The position numbers were made by a program, and so were the translations under genes. From contig CACRSC010000035.1 of assembly GCA_902651635.1 (NCBI GenBank), positions 44,220 to 108,219 on the forward strand: a stretch of 64,000 bases of DNA. Direction: 5' to 3'. Positions 1 through 11,600 of this stretch are shown here, piece after piece (position 1 is the first letter of the stretch; every line of letters starts with the position of its first letter). This DNA comes from Mastigamoeba balamuthi. Taxonomy: Eukaryota > Evosea > Mastigamoebida > Mastigamoebidae. The notes under the pieces are model-generated. The model did no database searches. It worked only from the letters and a program-made list of their open reading frames with translations, and had not been told where the DNA came from.

Positions 1-822
1 GCAGCAGCAGCAGCAGCAGCAGCGCCTGCGGATGAGGAGGCCGAGGCCGAGGAGGAGGCGGACACGCCGATGGACACGAGCGGCGCAGAGGACGAGGCCC
101 CCGCGGCAGCAGCAGCAGCAGCGTCTGCAGGGGCGTCGGAGGAGGAGCCCAGCGCAGAGGACTTTGGCGGAGCGGCAGAGGGGCAGCAGCAGCAGGCGGC
201 AGCAGCAGCAGCAGAGGGCGAGCAGCAGGAGCAGGAGGCCGAGGGGGCCGAGGGGGAGGGAGACGGGGAGGGGGAGTGGATCACGCCGGACAACGTGACG
301 GCGGTGAGCGCGCGGCTGCGGGGGCGGCTGCGGGCGACGCGTGAGGCTGTGGCGGTGGGGTGCATGACGACCGACTTTGCGTGCCAGAACGTGCTGATGC
401 AGCTGGGCGTGCCGGTCATCTCTGCCGACGGCATGCACATACGCAAGGCGCGCCAGTGGATGCTCAAGTGCTTCTCGTGCCTGCACACCACCCGCGACCC
501 CCGCAAGCTCTTCTGCCCCTCGTGCGGCAACGACACGCTCCGCCGCGTCGCTCTCGAGATGAGCGAGTCGGGCGAGCTCCACGAGGTCACCGGCAGCGGG
601 CCCCTCCGCAACGTCCGCGGCAGCACCGCCCTGCCCAGGCCCCGCGGCGGCAGGCACAACACAGACCCCATCCGCTCCGAGGACGTCCTCCAGCAGCGCC
701 TCCGCGGCCTCCACAGGCCCCGCGGCGAGGACTCGGAGGAGTTCGGCGTCGTCGCCCCGCGCGAGCTCCTCGCCCGCCACAACCGCGCCCGCCGCGGTGG
801 CCCCGCCCGCAAGAAGAAGTAA
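1..822 (+). CDS. NOB1: NOB1, 3' part (rRNA-processing endonuclease)
   Basis: NOB1 is the PIN-domain endonuclease that makes the final cut at the 3' end of 18S rRNA in cytoplasmic pre-40S particles. The frame is open from base 1, so the PIN domain lies upstream of the window. Visible in order are an alanine run (GCA repeat), an Ala/Glu/Gln-rich linker encoded by CAG/GCA-type triplets, the family block CMTTDFACQNVLMQLGVPV, the ribbon with two CxxC pairs (CFSC and CPSC) about 20 residues apart, and the C-terminal LPRPRGG region. The protein ends in a basic RKKK tail at the TAA. The low-complexity linker is longer than in animal or yeast NOB1. No intron is needed in the visible part. The zinc-ribbon region makes the identity firm. 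Confidence 0.93.
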   Translation, partial: AAAAAAAAPADEEAEAEEEADTPMDTSGAEDEAPAAAAAAASAGASEEEPSAEDFGGAAEGQQQQAAAAAAEGEQQEQEAEGAEGEGDGEGEWITPDNVTAVSARLRGRLRATREAVAVGCMTTDFACQNVLMQLGVPVISADGMHIRKARQWMLKCFSCLHTTRDPRKLFCPSCGNDTLRRVALEMSESGELHEVTGSGPLRNVRGSTALPRPRGGRHNTDPIRSEDVLQQRLRGLHRPRGEDSEEFGVVAPRELLARHNRARRGGPARKKK

Positions 823-3231
823 ACGCCGCTGCCGCTGTCGCGCTCTTTTTTAATAATTCAATTGCGTTCACTCGGGGCCTGCCAGTATGGGGTTTACATC
901 AACGCTGTTGCGCGAGACGCTTTCTAAATTACAGTTTGTTGTGTGCGGGATGGAAGGAGACTTGGATTTCACTGGATTATGTTTTGTACTACAATCTTCA
1001 TTTTGCATACCCTGCACCTTTTGCAGTCTTCGAAAGAACAGTTGAATGGCTGGTAACATAATAGGGTTAACAGTATGTCATAAAAAGATTACTCTAAACC
1101 TTTTGGGTTTGGCACCAGTGTGGTCCCAAGCTGTACTGCCCTGGACATCACAACCAATTCATAACATAATTAAGCTGAAGAAAGGCTGGATGTAGTCCAT
1201 AACAATATCCTGGACTTTCTAAAGGAATCCCTGGTTCACAGATTACACACAAGCAATTCATATGACCAATAATATACAATACCAATAATCTTCCAGAAAA
1301 CATAGTAATAGAATCAGCACTGAGGTGCTTACTATAATTAAAATCATGTTAAGAAAGAAGGGTTATGAACAGAGTGAACATGATGATAGTTCTTTATGAG
1401 CCTATTTACTGGACGTTTTTAAGAATGTTGTTTCTTACAGTAGTTGTCAATGCAGAGGGAGCATGGGAAAGCAGTTGGCCATAATCCTCTTGAACCCCTT
1501 AATGTTGGCACTCAGCACACTGAATGATGCCAGAAGCCTGCTCACTGAGAACTCAGTCACAGAAGCAGTCTGCCTTGGTATAATACATATTGCTGAAGTA
1601 TGATGCATCACTGCTGATCATCTTATGATCAAGGCAGGCCTCAATCAAGGCCCTAGGGACCCTCCCCTCACTTATGACATAGATGGTCACCTCCTTGCAT
1701 AGTGAGTGCATGCCCAGCATCTTAAGTGATGCAATGCAGTGTACCTTCAGAACCTTGAAGACAGAGATCACAGAGAAGACTATGTCATTCACCTTCATGA
1801 TGTGCTGATAGAGGGCTTCAGGCTCCTCAGCAAACATGAACTTCGAGCCAGAAGGCACTGGGCAGACTAGCCAGTACAGGCCCAGCATGAGTATCAGGCA
1901 TGTCCATTACTTCTTCTTGCATGCTGCATACACGTGCCAGTACATACCTGCATGTAAGTCCTTCTGGTCAGTCTTGACAGTTCAGTAGGTGATCACCAGA
2001 GCATTGTTGGTCTATCACATATGCAAGTAGGCCAGTATGATGATCACTATTAGCACAAAGGACTCTGTGTGATGATGCTTAAGGATGAAGTGCACCTGCT
2101 TGCCCCTGTAGACTTGATGCTTAGTGAGGTTGCAGGCAACTCTGACAGCTGTCCTGCAGTAGTGCACTGCATGCTGCAATGCTGGTCATTTCTGTCCTGT
2201 ACTTATAATAGTTCTCATCATCAATTTCATTGTTAGGAGTATTGACATTAGTGTTGTCAGAAGCAGTGAATAACCAAGTCCAGGTGTAGATGCACATTAA
2301 GAGCCCAGGTCAGGGTATCAGTAGCTGTAGTGACTGCTGCTGTTCTAGCAAAGATGATGCTATGGGTGCCTGTATCAGCCTCTCAGTGCTCAGTAGCAGC
2401 CCTGGCAGTGGGCCTATTGACATACTGTCCTGCATACTCTGATATAGTATTATGTAGTATGACCTACAAAAACAAGAAAATGTCTGTGCAAGTACCATGG
2501 AGGCCACAGTAGCAGGCAGCAGGCATGAGCAGCATGTGTGCACATGCACACAGAGGGAAGAGGTAAGGCACATGAATGACATGTCAATCACATTTACATG
2601 CTGTAGTGGATTCCACACTGCAGCACCACACATCTCAGTAACAGTGAGCAATCTGAGGATGAGGCAGAGGAGGTTGACAAGAAGATCTGTGTATTGAAGT
2701 CAGATGAGGAGCAGAGAAGGGCACTGCAGAAGAAGCAGTATATATTGGTCCTAATGAAGAAGTTTCATTCCCTTTCACATTTCTGGATGTCATTACCACT
2801 TCTACATTTTTTCACATTTTATTCCAGTACTATTTAGTTAGATGTCTGACTCTATAATAGTAATGTGCTGGGGTCAGTAGTGATGGGTAGGAATTGCTAT
2901 CAAAAGGATCAAAAATATTACAAATATAGGCAGGAACATACCCTTCATGCATTATGCTGTTCAGCACATATATAATCGAATTTCACAGGAAAATTCGGTT
3001 TTTCTGCCTTTCTAACAGAGATAAACGAAGACTAAATTCGAAAGTGCCGGCAGATAAAATGAGCCGTCAGCAGATAACTGGAAACAGCTTTTTCTCACTC
3101 AATTCCAGCTTTTTATCGCATTTTAATAGCAATTGTAATGCAGAAACTACCGTAAAATGACTATTTCATGTTCAAATTGACCTAGAACACCCCTAAAAGG
3201 TGCAAAACGAGCAGGAAAAAAGCAGGAAAAG

Positions 3232-3252
3232 CTATCTGCCACCGGCAGATAG
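3232..3252. repeat. Short perfect hairpin with repeated CCGGCAGATA word
   Basis: CTATCTGCC is followed at once by its inverted copy GGCAGATAG. The word CCGGCAGATA recurs nearby at about 3048 and 3271, and a related CAGCAGATAA lies at about 3068. These could be the terminal parts of a small mobile element or simple short repeats. No coding sequence is associated. Confidence 0.5.
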
Positions 3253-3471
3253 AAAATCTGCTAACAGAGTACCGGCAGATAACTTTTTTCTGAGCAATTC
3301 CGGCCCATCAGAGTAGTATCACACAAGAGTACTGCCCATGTGCACCATGGTATAACACTTAGTTGTTCTCATGCATAAAGAGCACTCTATTTCTGATGAA
3401 GTGGTAGCATTATTGAGACCACAGTTGGTCTTTGCCACTAGGTCAGAAAACCACTCTTTCAGATTCCTTCC

Positions 3472-3750
3472 TCAAATGCTGCTGCACCCCCAACATTGAC
3501 CATAACCACACGATAATCAGCCTGTTCAACAGATACACAGACAGTGATGAACCAAAAACAGGATGCAGTACTGGAACCAGTCTTTCCAGAACTGCTCCCA
3601 AACGTATCCATCCCTTCATGCCCCAAAACACAAATACCCCCCCCCCAGACTCATCACCCACTGTAACTCCCCTCCCCTCCCCCCTCCATCCCAATGCCCC
3701 CGGCTTGAAAGAGCTCATCCCTCACTGGTAGCAGAACGGGAAACGAAGAT
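3472..3750 (+). repeat. Dispersed repeat, copy A (inverted partner at 62671)
   Basis: The stretch is similar, in reverse orientation, to 62671-62932, about 59 kb away. Shared landmarks are ACTGGAACCAGTCTT, a Pro-rich C/A tract, and CTACCAGTGAGGGATGAGCTC (read on the opposite strand here). Translated on this strand both copies give a Pro-rich peptide ending near AHPSLVAE, so the repeat may carry the end of a coding region of an interspersed element. The family is not recognised. Confidence 0.7.
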
Positions 3751-3769
3751 ATTTCTATTTCAATTTTCC

Positions 3770-3895
3770 AGATTCCTTCCACATTTTCCACATATCTTTC
3801 ACATTTAAAATGTGGAAATGTGGAATGCCTCTGGCTTTCACATTGTTCCACTTCCACATTTTCCATATTTCCATCAATACCACTTTCCACTTTGC
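3770..3895. repeat. Cluster of direct and inverted CCACATTT words
   Basis: At least five copies of TTCCACATTTTCC-like words occur within about 125 bases. Two are inverted around an ACATTTAAAATGTGG centre, so the stretch can fold. It lies beside dispersed repeat copy A and may belong to the same repeat domain. No function is assigned. Confidence 0.5.
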
Positions 3896-4254
3896 AACAC
3901 TGTTCCCATCATGAAATAAGAGATCAGCCAGATCTATGTAATTCTATTGACTTATATTCAAACAGCTCCGAACATCTATCTGTTTTCTGTTTTGCTTCTC
4001 GGCCGAGAATCATGACATTCAATTTTGCATCTGATCTGAACAGATTTTCTATCGGATATCTCCGCGAATCTGACTTGCCAGATTGCTGGAACTGGAGCTT
4101 CTCTGCAGTGTCGGCGTGCTCCAGTCAGAGCAGAAGATCACCAGTGGGCGGGTGGTCCGCATGTACTCGGTATCCCCGAAATCACAGCCCAGAAATAGGA
4201 GGCCTTCGGAACTCGCACACACGCCATTCCCGAGTTCTCCACAGCAAACCACCG

Positions 4255-7043
4255 ATGCACAGACAGCAGCCTCCGCAGCCCCCGCAGCCCCCAGCGAGGC
4301 CCGAGAGGCCCGGCATGGGGGCCAACGGCTTCTTCCCTGCGAGTGCCGCTGTTTCCGCAGCCCTCATTTTCGCCTCCGTGGGCCTCAGCCTCGTCGCTCT
4401 CTGCTTCGCTGCCCGCCTGCTCTGGACCCTCCGCCGCACGCGCTCCCGCACGCTGGTCCCAAGGTACCCCCGATCCGGTGCTGTGGCCCCACGGCCTCAC
4501 GCGCCCCCCCGTCAGCGACCATCCGGGAGACCACGAGTCCGCGGTCAGCAACGCGAGCACCATGGAGCGCCTCACGTTCGCCCACATCGACTACTGGGTG
4601 CCCCGCCCCAGCCTCCTCTCGCGCGCCTGGTCTGTGCTGCGCCGCGTGCCCGTGGCCGAGCCCAAGCAGATCCTCAGCGACGTCTCTGGGTGCGTGCGAG
4701 TGCGATGATGCGGTGATCAACGTAATCTCAGAAACCAACGCCCGGCAGGTCGTTCACGCCGGGGAGCCTCACAGCGATCATGGGGCCGTCGGGGTGCGGC
4801 AAGACGACGCTGCTGAACCTGCTGTGCGGGCGGACAAAGGCGGGGACGGTGGCGGGGTCGTTCCTGGTCAACGACGACGACGTGCCGTTTGAGCTGTACC
4901 GCGCGGCCATGTGCCGTGAGGGCTACGTGCTGCAGACGGACCTCTTCTACGACGACCTCACCGCCGAGCAGATCCTCGACTTCACAGCCCTCCTCAAGCG
5001 CCCGCAGGCAGAGTCCCTCGACCGCAAGAAGGAGCTCGTGCAGAAGACCCTCCGAATGGTCGGCCTCGGAGCCGTCGCCAACAACAAGTGCGCCCGCAGA
5101 GCCTGAGACACAAGTCCCTCACCCGCGTCGGGCAGAGTGAGCGGGTTCTCGGGCGGGCAGCGCAGGAGACTGTCGATCGCGGTGGAGCTCATGTGCTTCC
5201 CGAGGATTCTGTTCCTGGACGAGCCCACCAGCGGACTCGACTCGCTGTCGTCGCTCTTCCTCGTGCAGACCCTCAAGGCGCTGGCAAAGGACCCGGACAA
5301 CCCCAGAATGATCATCACCACGATCCACCAACCCCGTTCCGAGATCGTCTCCCTCTTTGACAGTGAGCAGCCACCCTTGCTGTGCCTCGGCCTCCCTGAC
5401 CTGAGGCTCTGCGCCCCACAGACATCATGCTGCTGGGCAACGGCGGCAGGGTCATCTACTTCGGGTCCACAGAGAAGGGACTGGAGTTCTTGCAGCACAA
5501 CACGGGGGTACGCACTCACGGGCCCGCGAGGACGTTCCTCAGACGCTTTCAATGCAGGAGGCCATTGGGTCCTCTCCGGGGGACTTCATCAGCGACATCA
5601 TCGGCGACGCGGAGCTCAACGATGCCAAGACTTCTCTGCACTCGGTCAACGCGCACCACATAGACCTCGTGGAGGCTTTCAGGTCTGCTCAGCCTCCCCT
5701 GCCAGTCACCCGGTGCTGATCGCAGCACACTCGCACTAGGGACACTCCCGAGAACACGTCGCGGATGCAGGCGATAGAGAAGCTCGTTCAGAGGGCTGTC
5801 GTGAAGCAAGAGGAGCCCTCGATCGACAGCTACGCTCCCCCGGTTCACACGACCTTCCTGTTCCAGGTGCAGTCGCTGCTGGCACGCCAGCTTCTGCGCT
5901 CCATGTCGTCGTGGCAGTGCGCTGGTCCCCCCGCCCTCGTCGCAGGGCCTGACGAGCCCGCCCAGGATGACGCTGTCGATGGCGGTGCAGCTGGTGCTCA
6001 TCGGAATGTGCCTGGGAGTGTGCTTCTCGTACGGGACCAACAAGGTAGGCCAGGCGTACAAGGACACCACCTTCATCTTCGTGGTGTCGAGCTACGTCAT
6101 GATCCTCCAGTACCTCGTCAACGTGCCCGAGTACTTTGACGAGCGCAGGATTCTCCTTAAGGAGACCGAGAACGGCACCTGCACCCTCCACGCCTACTTC
6201 GCCTCGGTCTTCCTCCGCGAGACGCCCCGCGCCTTCTTCCAGGTGCTCGCTCGCCGCCCCTCTGACGCCCCTCTGAACCCCCCACCAGGTCGCCGTGGTG
6301 ACACTGTTGGGGTACTCTGCCGTGGGGCTGAACCCGGGGTTCAAGCAGAGAATGTTCTTCTTCATCGTGCTGGTCATGGGCACCTTTGCGTGGCGGTCGT
6401 GCGTGACCTTCTTCAGCTTCGTCACCGACAGCATTGGCCTCGTGTGCGCCCCGCCCTCCATCCCACCTCCCCCGATCGGGCCGGCGTCTGATACCCGACC
6501 AGCTACTCGCTGCTGTTCCTCAACCTCGGGGTCGGAGCCCTCCTGGGCGGGTTCCTGCTCACGCGCAACAACATACCGCCGTTCCTGAGGTGGGGGTACT
6601 ACGCCTCGATCCCCTCCTTCACCCAGAGGTCCCTGGTGCGCGCCCGACTGATCTTCTGTGGCCTGCTGTCTGACCCTCGAGTGTGCACCTCAGGTTCTGA
6701 CGGATCTCTCGTGCTGCCACCTGGAGCAAAGCTGCGAGGACCTCAAAAACATGGTGGTCTCGTTCGTCTCGACAGAGACCTCGAGCATCGCCACGACCTT
6801 CAACTGCACTGCCAGCGCCAAAGTCCGCACCAGCAGCTCCCCCACCTCTGACAACCCTACCTGCGGCAGATCAACCTGGGGCCCTACTTCATCGACCTCC
6901 TCAAGATCAACGACGACTTCTTCCCCTGGAACGTGATGGTGCTGGTCGTCGCCTTTGTGCTATTCCACGTCGGCGCCCTGCTGGCACAGCACGCGCGCAT
7001 CAGGCTCTCACGCTCTCTCTCGCACAAGCAGCACGCCCAGTGA
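4255..7043 (+). CDS. ABCG (White-type) half-transporter, 12 exons
   Basis: This is an ATP-driven membrane exporter of the ABCG subfamily (nucleotide-binding domain first, then six TM helices), about 734 residues. I place introns at 4464-4515, 4690-4748, 5088-5135, 5363-5421, 5508-5557, 5683-5739, 5917-5965, 6243-6288, 6444-6502, 6636-6693 and 6823-6869. All are GT-AG, 46-59 nt long, and phase-consistent. The protein has an N-terminal hydrophobic segment, Walker [10 protein letters not shown], signature [11 protein letters not shown], Walker [14 protein letters not shown], and the H-loop [11 protein letters not shown] helices follow, with a Cys-containing outer loop before the last helix. The extra N-terminal TM helix ahead of the ATPase is unusual for the subfamily. 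An alternative start is the ATG at 4315. Half-transporters dimerise, and the substrate is unknown. Confidence 0.9.
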
Positions 7044-7320
7044 CGCTGCTGCGTGGCGCCATTGCACAATGCACAGCCACTCCCTGTGTCAACGATGTGC
7101 TCCGCCGCCGCGTATGGAGAGGCGGGGCTCGCAGTCGCCTCGGGCTGAGCATGTGGGCGCCAGAGGCCTCTGCACTAGCTTGCTACCTTGCCAGCCGATA
7201 CAGCCCCGACGTCACACACGCGCTCGGCATCGGTTGGACAACTTCCTGGCATTCTGGGGGCCGCCGCGGGCACAGGACGCGCTTGCCTTAAAGAAAGGCT
7301 GTGAGCATATGTGCTGCGTT

Positions 7321-8555
7321 TCAGTGCTTGGACTCTGCGGGGGCGTCGTGGGCAGCCTCGGCAGCCACGTCGAAGAACTTGGCGACGAGATCCTTGGGCA
7401 GCTGCTGCGTGGCCTCCCACTGCTCCTTGGCCCGGGGCGTCGCCCTGCTCGACCCCACGCACCTCTCGAGGGCGCCCTCGCCCCCGGCCACGTTGAGCTT
7501 CATGTGCAGGTGCTCGTGCGACCGGTACGACCCCGCGTTGACCACAGCGCTCTGCAGCTCCGTGTCGGGGCTGTGCACGCCGCACTCGCGCAGCGCACGC
7601 GCGGCTGCCTCCCACAGCGCCTCGGCCTCCTCGACGCTCAGCTCCGCCAGGTCCCCCACGTGGCGCACCGGCGTCACGACGATCTTGCCGCGCGCCTGTG
7701 CGTCGAGCCACGCACGCGCCGCCGCCACGGGCGCTTCTGAGGGCGCTGCGGCCTTGTCGCTGCTGCTCTCTTTTGCTGAGGGTAATATTTAAGCGCCTCC
7801 GAGTAAATCAATCGAATGACGTGTACAACAAAGACACACCGGCGTGCTGGTGCTCGAAGAGGAGGGTGGCCTCAGCGACGGGGCTTTTGAGGTCGCACGA
7901 GGCGCAGGGGAGGCCAGTGGCGGGCCCTGTGCGCGCGCTGTCGCCGCCGATGCACGCCGCGCCGAACCCCCACCGAGGCGAGTACGTGAAGCGCAGGTGG
8001 TAGCCCTGGAGTGCAACAGCAGCAGCAGCAGCAGAAACGCGAGGTCAGGGCGCAGCTCAGACGTGTGGGCGCAACTTTGCTGTGTGGCCACCAGAAATTC
8101 CATTGATACGCGCATTCCCAGCCACGAGTCCTGCACACTGGGCGCCTATTGAGAGCCCAGTGGCCGCCTCTGGGGGACGTGCTGGCGTGGCGGCCAGGCC
8201 GCGATCGGGGAGCAGGGGAGCCGAGGGAGTGGGGGGCGTTGGCTGCCTTGGGGTGCGTCTGCCGGCCCCTCTGCGCGCACGCGATGCTGAACTCCGCCAC
8301 GGCCCGCGCGCTGGCAGTCCACGCGAACTCGCCGTCGGCGGTGCGGGCGCAGGAGAGGCGCTCCTGGCGCTCGCCGGTGGGCTGCGCGGGGGGCGGGAAC
8401 CCCGGGCGAGGCCGCGTCGGCCCCATCGGCTTCACTGTCAGGTCTCCGACGCCGATCGCACGCGATTTCGGCTCTGCGGGCCCTGTCGTGCGCGGCCTGG
8501 TCGCCTCGGGCTCTGCGCTGGGCGCCTCTCCCTCGTGGGGCCTCTTTGTTGCCAT
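7321..8555 (-). CDS. HIT-domain protein
   Basis: This is a histidine-triad family protein (nucleotide hydrolase or transferase superfamily), about 345 residues. Three exons are read on the minus strand: 8555-8139, 8005-7840 and 7775-7321, with introns of 133 and 64 nt. Exon 1 encodes a Pro/Arg-rich leader. Exon 2 gives the CxxC start of the HIT fold (PCASCDLKS) and the strand ending in FEHQHA. Exon 3 gives GKIVVTPVRHVGDL and the triad SHEHLHMKL, which fits HxHxH with a hydrophobic spacing. Both exon junctions keep phase. The exon 1 to exon 2 junction is the less certain because exon 1 could contain another intron. The gene is divergent from the BRCT gene, with only about 139 bp between the start codons, so a shared promoter region is likely. 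Confidence 0.72.
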
Positions 8556-8694
8556 CCCGCGCACCGACCGCTGCTTTTCCTGCAGAGATCCAGATATTTC
8601 CTGGTATCTCGGAGATACGCGTATCCCGTGCCCGTCTGGTCAAATTAGCATCACGTCCACAAACCACTTGTTTCCCGACAACCGCACACGGGCC

Positions 8695-11600
8695 ATGGCG
8701 ATGGAGGGCATGTGCTTCTTCCTGGCAGGCAGCCTGACGTTTACCGAAAAGCGCCGGGCGCGGGAGGCGATCGAGCGGAGCGGGGGGGCCGTCACACTGG
8801 CGCCCTCGCGGGCCCGCAACACGCACGTCGTCGTGGGCGCAGAGGCCCTCGCCTCGGGCTCGCCGGCGCTGCACGGCCTCGAGGGCAAGCGCGTGGTCGA
8901 CCTGCAGTGGGTGGAGCAGCAGCAGCAGCGCAGCGAGGGCGTCACCCCCGCGATGGTCTCGGAGGCGTTTTTCGAAGGCGCGGAATCAATTGACTCGGGG
9001 CCTCTTTTGGTTTTGACGCGGCCGCAGAGACGGAAGCCAGCCCCGCGGCCCACGAGGCGAGCAACGAGCAGGAGGAGGCGGAGAGCACGGGGCGCCTGAT
9101 GTCCCTGTTCGACGAGGAGCCCCCGGCAGCGCAGCCGCAGCCGCAGGCCCCCGCCAGGAAGCGCTCGCAGAAGAAGCGCAAGACCACGCGCAAGGAGGAG
9201 GAGGAGGAGCACGGCTGGGGGCAGCTGTTCCCCCTGTTCGGCGAGGAGCCACCCGAGAGCACAGCAGCCGCGGGCACGCCCGAGGCGCCCTCAGAAGAGG
9301 AGGAGGAGGAGGAAGAGGAAGAGGAAGAGGAAGAGGAAGAGGAGCCGGAAGAGCAGGAGAGCAGAGTAATGAAGGAGGAGTGCGTGCCAGACAACGACGA
9401 CAGCGACGGCCTCTTCAGAAACCTCTTCGGCTCGGACGAGGAGGAGACGGAGAAGGCCCCGCAGCCGCAGCCCAACAGCAACGAGGCCGTCGAGGCAGAG
9501 AGCGCGCCGGCAAAGAAGAAGAAGGCCAAAGGCCCGAGAGCGCTCCCGAGGCTGCGCGACATCTCCAAGTGCTACGGGGCCGAGGTGGTGGCGCCGCTCG
9601 TGGCCACCGTGACGTGGAAGACCAGCCAGCAGAGCAGGTGCAAGGCGAGAGCCCCCTACAAGCCCACCGCCATCGACGAAGACCCGCCCCAGCCCACACT
9701 CGAAGACGCACGCGCACTGCTCACTCGATTGATGGGGAGAAACAACACAGCTGGGCGCCTCTCTCACGCAACTCGCAATGCAGATGCTGTACGGCGGGCT
9801 CAGCTACGAGTACCTGTACCACCCGCAAGTCGACAAGGCACAGCGACAATTGATTGCTCGTTTTTTCTGACACGGCGCAGATCAGGATGTCGTTGCAGGC
9901 CATCACGGCGGCCTCCGAGTACGCCGGCGTCTCGTTCGAGGAGCTGCGCGTGGAGCAGACGCTGCTGAGGGCCGAGCAGCGCCGCGCGGGCGAGCGGGCG
10001 AGGCGCCGCACCGTCGAGGAGGTGGGCCAGCAGCAGGGCAGGATGTGGGGCTGGGGCCTCAACAAGGCCGGCCAGGTGGGCACCAGCCGCAAGTGCAACG
10101 AGGCCGTGCCCGCGTTCGTGTGGGACGGGGGCCTCCGCGAGCGCACGGTCGTCTCTGTGGCCTGCGGGGCGCACCACACGGTCGCCCTGAGCTCGCGCGG
10201 CGAGGTCTTCGCGTGGGGCTCGAACAAGCAGGGCCAGCTCGGCATCGGCCGCGCCTCCATAGGCGCCTCGACCCCCTCGATGCTCCCGAGCCTCGCTCTG
10301 ACGCGCTGCGTGGCGGTAGCCTGTGGGAAGGTGCCTCTGTTCGTTGGGAGGAATTTCAATTGACTTTTGTGATCAAACGGCAGAACCACAACTTGGCGTT
10401 GTCGGAGAAGGGCAGCCTATACTCGTGGGGGTCCGGCGCGGTGGGCCAGCTCGGCTTGGGCGACACAAAGGATGCGCTCTCCCCCGCGCAGATCTCCTCG
10501 CTGCGTTTCCACGAGACCGCCGCTGTCTTTGCCGGCGCCGACTGCAGCGCGGCCATCGTCGCCGACGGCCGTGTGTTCGTCTGGGGCGACAACACCCGCG
10601 GCCAGCTCACTCGCCCCGCCGGCTCGAGGCTTGGGCCCACAGACGCCCCCACAGAGCGCCCGTGCCTCACGGAGCTCGGCGTCACGCTGGTCTCGTTTGG
10701 CGACAGGCACGCGCTGGCGCTCACCAAGGCCGGCGCCCTCTACGCGTGGGGCGACAACGAGCGCGGGTGCTGCGGGGTTCCCGGGCAGCGCAGGGTCATC
10801 GAGCTGCCCGCGGAGGTCACGGAGTTCCAAGACCCGCTGCGCAGGGCGCTTCCCAGGCCCCAGCGGTTCGTGCATGTCAGCTGCGGCAGGGAGCACAGCG
10901 CCGTCGTCAGCAGCTTCGGCAACGCCTTCGTCGTCGGCTGCGGGGCCAAGCGCAAGCTCGGCCTCGGGAGGGCGGACGAGACACGGGACGTGTTCACGCT
11001 GCTCCCGCTGTTCTCTGGGGGGAACAAGGCCAAGGCGCGCCACCTGAGCTCCGAATCAATTGATTTCCACAATCTCCGCTGAGCAGCCCACGGGCGTTCT
11101 GCAGTACGTATCGTGTGGCGCCGAGCACACAGTCGTCACGACGCAGGGCGGAGACGTGTGGCTCTGGGGCGACCGCGAGAGCGGCGCCGTCTGCAGCACC
11201 AGCGCCACGTCGCCTTCGGGCCCGCGTGCGCCGCGCGCTCTCCCACCCCCGCAGCAGCAGCGCACTGAACCCGCCGCGCAGGGGACGACAAGGCGCGACA
11301 CGCCGAGGTGGACCTGGCGTACGAGGCGTCGGCGGGCCCGCGGGCGGTTGTGCTGTTCCACGGGGCGCTGTTCTCGCAGACGGGGGCGCACGCGGCGCAC
11401 ACGTTCACGCTGATCGACGAGCACGCGGTCTGCTCGGTGTTCGCGCGCGAGGGCAACGTCGAGGAGCTCGCGAGCTTCGAGGAGCGCGAGACGATCGACC
11501 TCTCGTGGCACTCGCGCCAGCGGCCGCCGCTGGACTTCAGCCCGCTGCACTGGGCCGCGCACACGGGCCGCTCCGCCGTCGTCGCCTTCTTCGCGCAGCT

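Larger units (their letters stand above)
823..4254. other. Gene-free region, AT-richer, with repeats
   Basis: No convincing gene was found between NOB1 and the ABCG transporter. Base composition drops sharply from the GC-rich genes on either side. Only short open frames occur. The longest minus-strand frame (1553-1888, 111 codons) contains hydrophobic stretches but matches nothing I recognise, and the frames around it are broken by stops, so it could be a decayed coding sequence. The region also holds a small hairpin near 3232, one copy of a dispersed repeat (3472-3750) and a cluster of CCACATTT-like words. Confidence 0.7.

Noticed and set aside
32-1061. Overlapping Arg/Pro-rich frames alongside NOB1
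   Set aside because: They are out-of-frame readings of GC-rich coding DNA. Only the frame with the zinc ribbon is meaningful.
1553-2651. Minus-strand frames of about 110 codons, considered as a polysaccharide synthase relic
   Set aside because: One short stretch recalls such enzymes, but no catalytic motif is present and stops separate the pieces.
9838-9886. BRCT gene ending at the TGA 9868-9870 and RCC1 gene starting at ATG 9887
   Set aside because: It leaves only 16 bases between genes, and the stretch has the intron hallmarks seen elsewhere (AAG|GC, CAATTGATT, T-run, CAG). It is kept as the main alternative.
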